From: OFTM291 sp041741375
GTDB lineage: Bacteria > Gemmatimonadota > Gemmatimonadetes > Gemmatimonadales > GWC2-71-9
Length of the DNA stretch: 23,227 nt
Assembly: GCA_041741375.1 (NCBI GenBank)
Contig: JBGSKF010000131.1
Coordinates: 1-23,227 of the forward strand
Direction: 5' to 3'
How positions within the stretch are numbered: the first letter of the stretch is position 1; the number at the start of each line of letters is the position of its first letter. The position numbers and the translations under genes are program-made. Of the stretch, positions 22,074 through 23,227 are shown piece by piece. Under the pieces are notes generated by a model. That model searched no databases and was not told the DNA's origin. It saw only the letters and a program-made list of their open reading frames with translations.

Positions 22074-22789
22074 GGGAGGACGAGGAGGCGGATCGAGCGG
22101 AAGGCCACCCGGTCGCCATGGTCCTGGAGCGCGATGTGCCCCGAGGTGCCTCGGCCGTACCCGGGCCACTGCGCAAACTTGGTGGTCCGGACCAGCTCCT
22201 CCCACTCGGGGGACCAGAGCTCATAGGACACCACCAGGGAGTCGTTGAGCCACTGCTGGACGCTCGGGCCATTCACCACCAGCCGGACCGAGTTCCAGTT
22301 CTCCGCCGGACGCACCACCCCGTCAGGCGCCGGGTGAAGCCCGTAGTTGGAGCCGGCCGCGGTGAGCCGGGACTGCCCGTCGCGGTGCCCCGCGTCATCC
22401 AGAACCTGCATCTCCGGACCGGTATGGTAGGTCTGCTCGGCGGCTTCCGACACCCGAAAGAGGATGCCGCTGTTCCCCCCCGGGGCCACCTTCCATTCGA
22501 GCCGGAGTTCGAAGTTGGCGAAGGTGTCGGTGGTCACGATGTCGCGGCCCGGTCCCACCCGGGTGAGCGCCCCGTCCACCACCTGCCAGCCGTCGGGAAT
22601 CGTCTCCTGACCGAAGCCCCTCCACCCGGCGGTGGTCCGGCCGTCGAAGAGGAGCCGGAACCCTGCGGCTCGTTCCTCTTCGGTCAGCACATTGGGGGCG
22701 GGCTGGGCCATGGCGTCGGGGACGTCGGGCGCGCTGCCACAGCCGGTGGAGGTGAGCACACCTGCGGCGAGGAGGAGGACGTGGCGCAT
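22070..22789 (-). CDS. 3-keto-disaccharide hydrolase-family (DUF1080) lipoprotein
   Basis: 239 residues from ATG 22789, GGAG 5 nt upstream. MRHVLLLAAGVLTSTGC is a lipoprotein signal (S-T-G-C is a weak lipobox), so it should be anchored on the membrane facing the periplasm. The domain shows the DUF1080 signature: GFRLLFDGRTTAGWRGFGQE, WQVVDGALTRVG, DIVTTDTFANFELRLEWKV, GGNSGILFRVSE, TYHTGPEMQVLDDAGH, AENWNSVRLVVNG, GHIALQDHGDRVAFRSIRL. This is a concanavalin-like beta sandwich. The family includes 3-keto-disaccharide hydrolases, which split glycosides after C3 oxidation. It leads an overlapping pair with the MFS permease. The window also has a GMC/subunit-3 dehydrogenase able to make such substrates, so a complete route is plausible. 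Confidence 0.88.
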   Translation of the reverse strand: MRHVLLLAAGVLTSTGCGSAPDVPDAMAQPAPNVLTEEERAAGFRLLFDGRTTAGWRGFGQETIPDGWQVVDGALTRVGPGRDIVTTDTFANFELRLEWKVAPGGNSGILFRVSEAAEQTYHTGPEMQVLDDAGHRDGQSRLTAAGSNYGLHPAPDGVVRPAENWNSVRLVVNGPSVQQWLNDSLVVSYELWSPEWEELVRTTKFAQWPGYGRGTSGHIALQDHGDRVAFRSIRLLVLP

Positions 22790-22900
22790 GGAGACTCCGG
22801 GCGGGGTACGATGGTGAGGCGTGACCGTTGCGAACAATGCGCAGACGTCGGCATCATCGCAAGCCAGGCAGTCGTCACTGGGCCGGGATTCAGAACGGGC

Positions 22901-22945
22901 TCACGCGAAGACGCGAAGACGCGAAGACGCGAAGACGCGAAGGGG
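22901..22945 (+). repeat. ACGCGAAG tandem array
   Basis: TCACGCGAAG followed by five further near-perfect ACGCGAAG octamers, ending GGGG. It is the inverted counterpart of the CTTCGCGT array at 20811-20834. Confidence 0.9.
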
Positions 22946-22987
22946 ACTGCGTTGGGACGGTCGTCACGAAGGCAGGACCAGAGTCGG

Positions 22988-23080
22988 TCACACGAAGACA
23001 CGAAGGCACGAAGGGTGTCCGTCGCCAAGATCATCACGAACTCCGACCCGTGACGAGGGGGTAGCCCCACACCACCACCC
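22988..23080 (+). repeat. ACGAAGAC repeat cluster, long copy Y
   Basis: A direct repeat of 20541-20633: 54 of the first 57 bases agree, then a related GTAGCCCCAC-ACCACCACC tail. Together with copy X it brackets the MFS/DUF1080 pair. Confidence 0.88.
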
Positions 23081-23128
23081 AGCCCGACCCTCGGGTACCC
23101 AGGTCGTCTCACCCTCGCGCGGTTATCA

Positions 23129-23187
23129 ATCCCGTCCTCCCTCCTCTCCCCTCTCTCTCACTCCTCACTCCTCTCCCCTCACTCCTC
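23129..23187 (+). repeat. Pyrimidine-rich low-complexity tract
   Basis: Almost only C and T with occasional A, made of CTCCTCACTCCTC and TCTCCCCTC units. It is a purine-rich GAGGAGTGAG-type repeat on the other strand. No coding signal. Confidence 0.75.
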
Positions 23188-23194
23188 GGTTGGC

Positions 23195-23224
23195 TCACAC
23201 GAAGACACGAAGGCACGAAGGGGT
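23195..23224 (+). repeat. ACGAAG array at the window end
   Basis: TCACACGAAGACACGAAGGC then ACGAAGGGG, the third TCACACGAAG-starting array on the plus strand. It may continue beyond the window. Confidence 0.85.
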
Positions 23225-23227
23225 GGG

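Larger units (their letters stand above)
22790..23227. other. Gene-free end of the window
   Basis: 438 bp without a credible gene. It holds ACGCGAAG units (22901-22945), repeat copy Y (22988-23080), a C/T-only-like tract (about 23129-23187) and a last ACGAAG array (23195-23224). The promoter of the DUF1080/MFS pair should lie near its left end; I see no clear -10/-35 pair. Confidence 0.6.

Noticed and set aside
20541..23224. CRISPR array
   Set aside because: The units are 8-bp tandem repeats with no unique spacers, in both orientations, and no cas gene is present.

Overview
The window is GC-rich bacterial DNA. Genes are tightly packed, many start/stop codons overlap (ATGA or GTGA), there are several Tat-like and lipoprotein signals, and a rich set of sugar-oxidation genes. 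The style resembles soil Gemmatimonadota or a related uncultured phylum, but this is an inference from gene content; no rRNA or other marker gene is present. The first 14 bases match the 3' end of the Illumina TruSeq read-2 adapter, so the window starts at the raw end of a short-read contig and the first gene is cut by that end.

Layout. (1) 15-3624, minus strand: an overlapping operon of a membrane-anchored VWA/GATase-like protein, a caspase/legumain-fold protein whose catalytic Cys position is Ser, and a cut-off exported helical-repeat protein. (2) 3983-4729, plus: one unrecognised protein. It converges on a minus-strand pair (4879-7172): an alpha/beta hydrolase with a membrane domain inserted inside its fold, overlapping a DedA/VTT membrane protein. 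The stop codons of both convergent genes lie inside CAATGATC-type repeats. (3) 7407-12981, plus: a hibernation factor, then a sugar-oxidation cluster (TIM-barrel isomerase/epimerase-like, cysteine hydrolase, GMC flavoprotein, gluconate 2-dehydrogenase subunit-3-like, Gfo/Idh/MocA). (4) 12982-16830: a gene graveyard of short accessory genes, almost all on the minus strand. It has intact-looking VOC, small membrane, GNAT, DUF2283 and DUF4258 genes. Between them lie broken pieces: a frameshifted membrane gene, two DinB-superfamily C-termini, a DUF433 N-terminus, and a core-deleted MNT with a HepT stub. Several dispersed repeats sit in this region, some at the breakpoints. (5) 16837-18837, plus: a PD-(D/E)XK nuclease fused to an SF1/DUF2075 helicase, a candidate defence effector next to the toxin-antitoxin debris. 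(6) 19139-22789, minus: a second Tat-exported Gfo/Idh/MocA protein, then a 3-keto-disaccharide hydrolase (DUF1080) lipoprotein overlapping an MFS sugar/nucleoside-type permease. ACGAAGAC-type repeat clusters bracket the last two genes.

How it fits together. Regions 3 and 6 look like two parts of a periplasmic 3-keto-glycoside route. The GMC/subunit-3 pair would oxidise a sugar at C3, the DUF1080 protein would cleave or process the 3-keto-glycoside, the TIM-barrel and Gfo/Idh/MocA proteins would process the keto-sugar, and the MFS protein would import product. No cytochrome c partner is encoded in the window. The strongest leads for new biology are the nuclease-helicase beside decayed toxin-antitoxin genes, the membrane-split hydrolase coupled to a VTT protein, and the VWA/pseudo-caspase operon.
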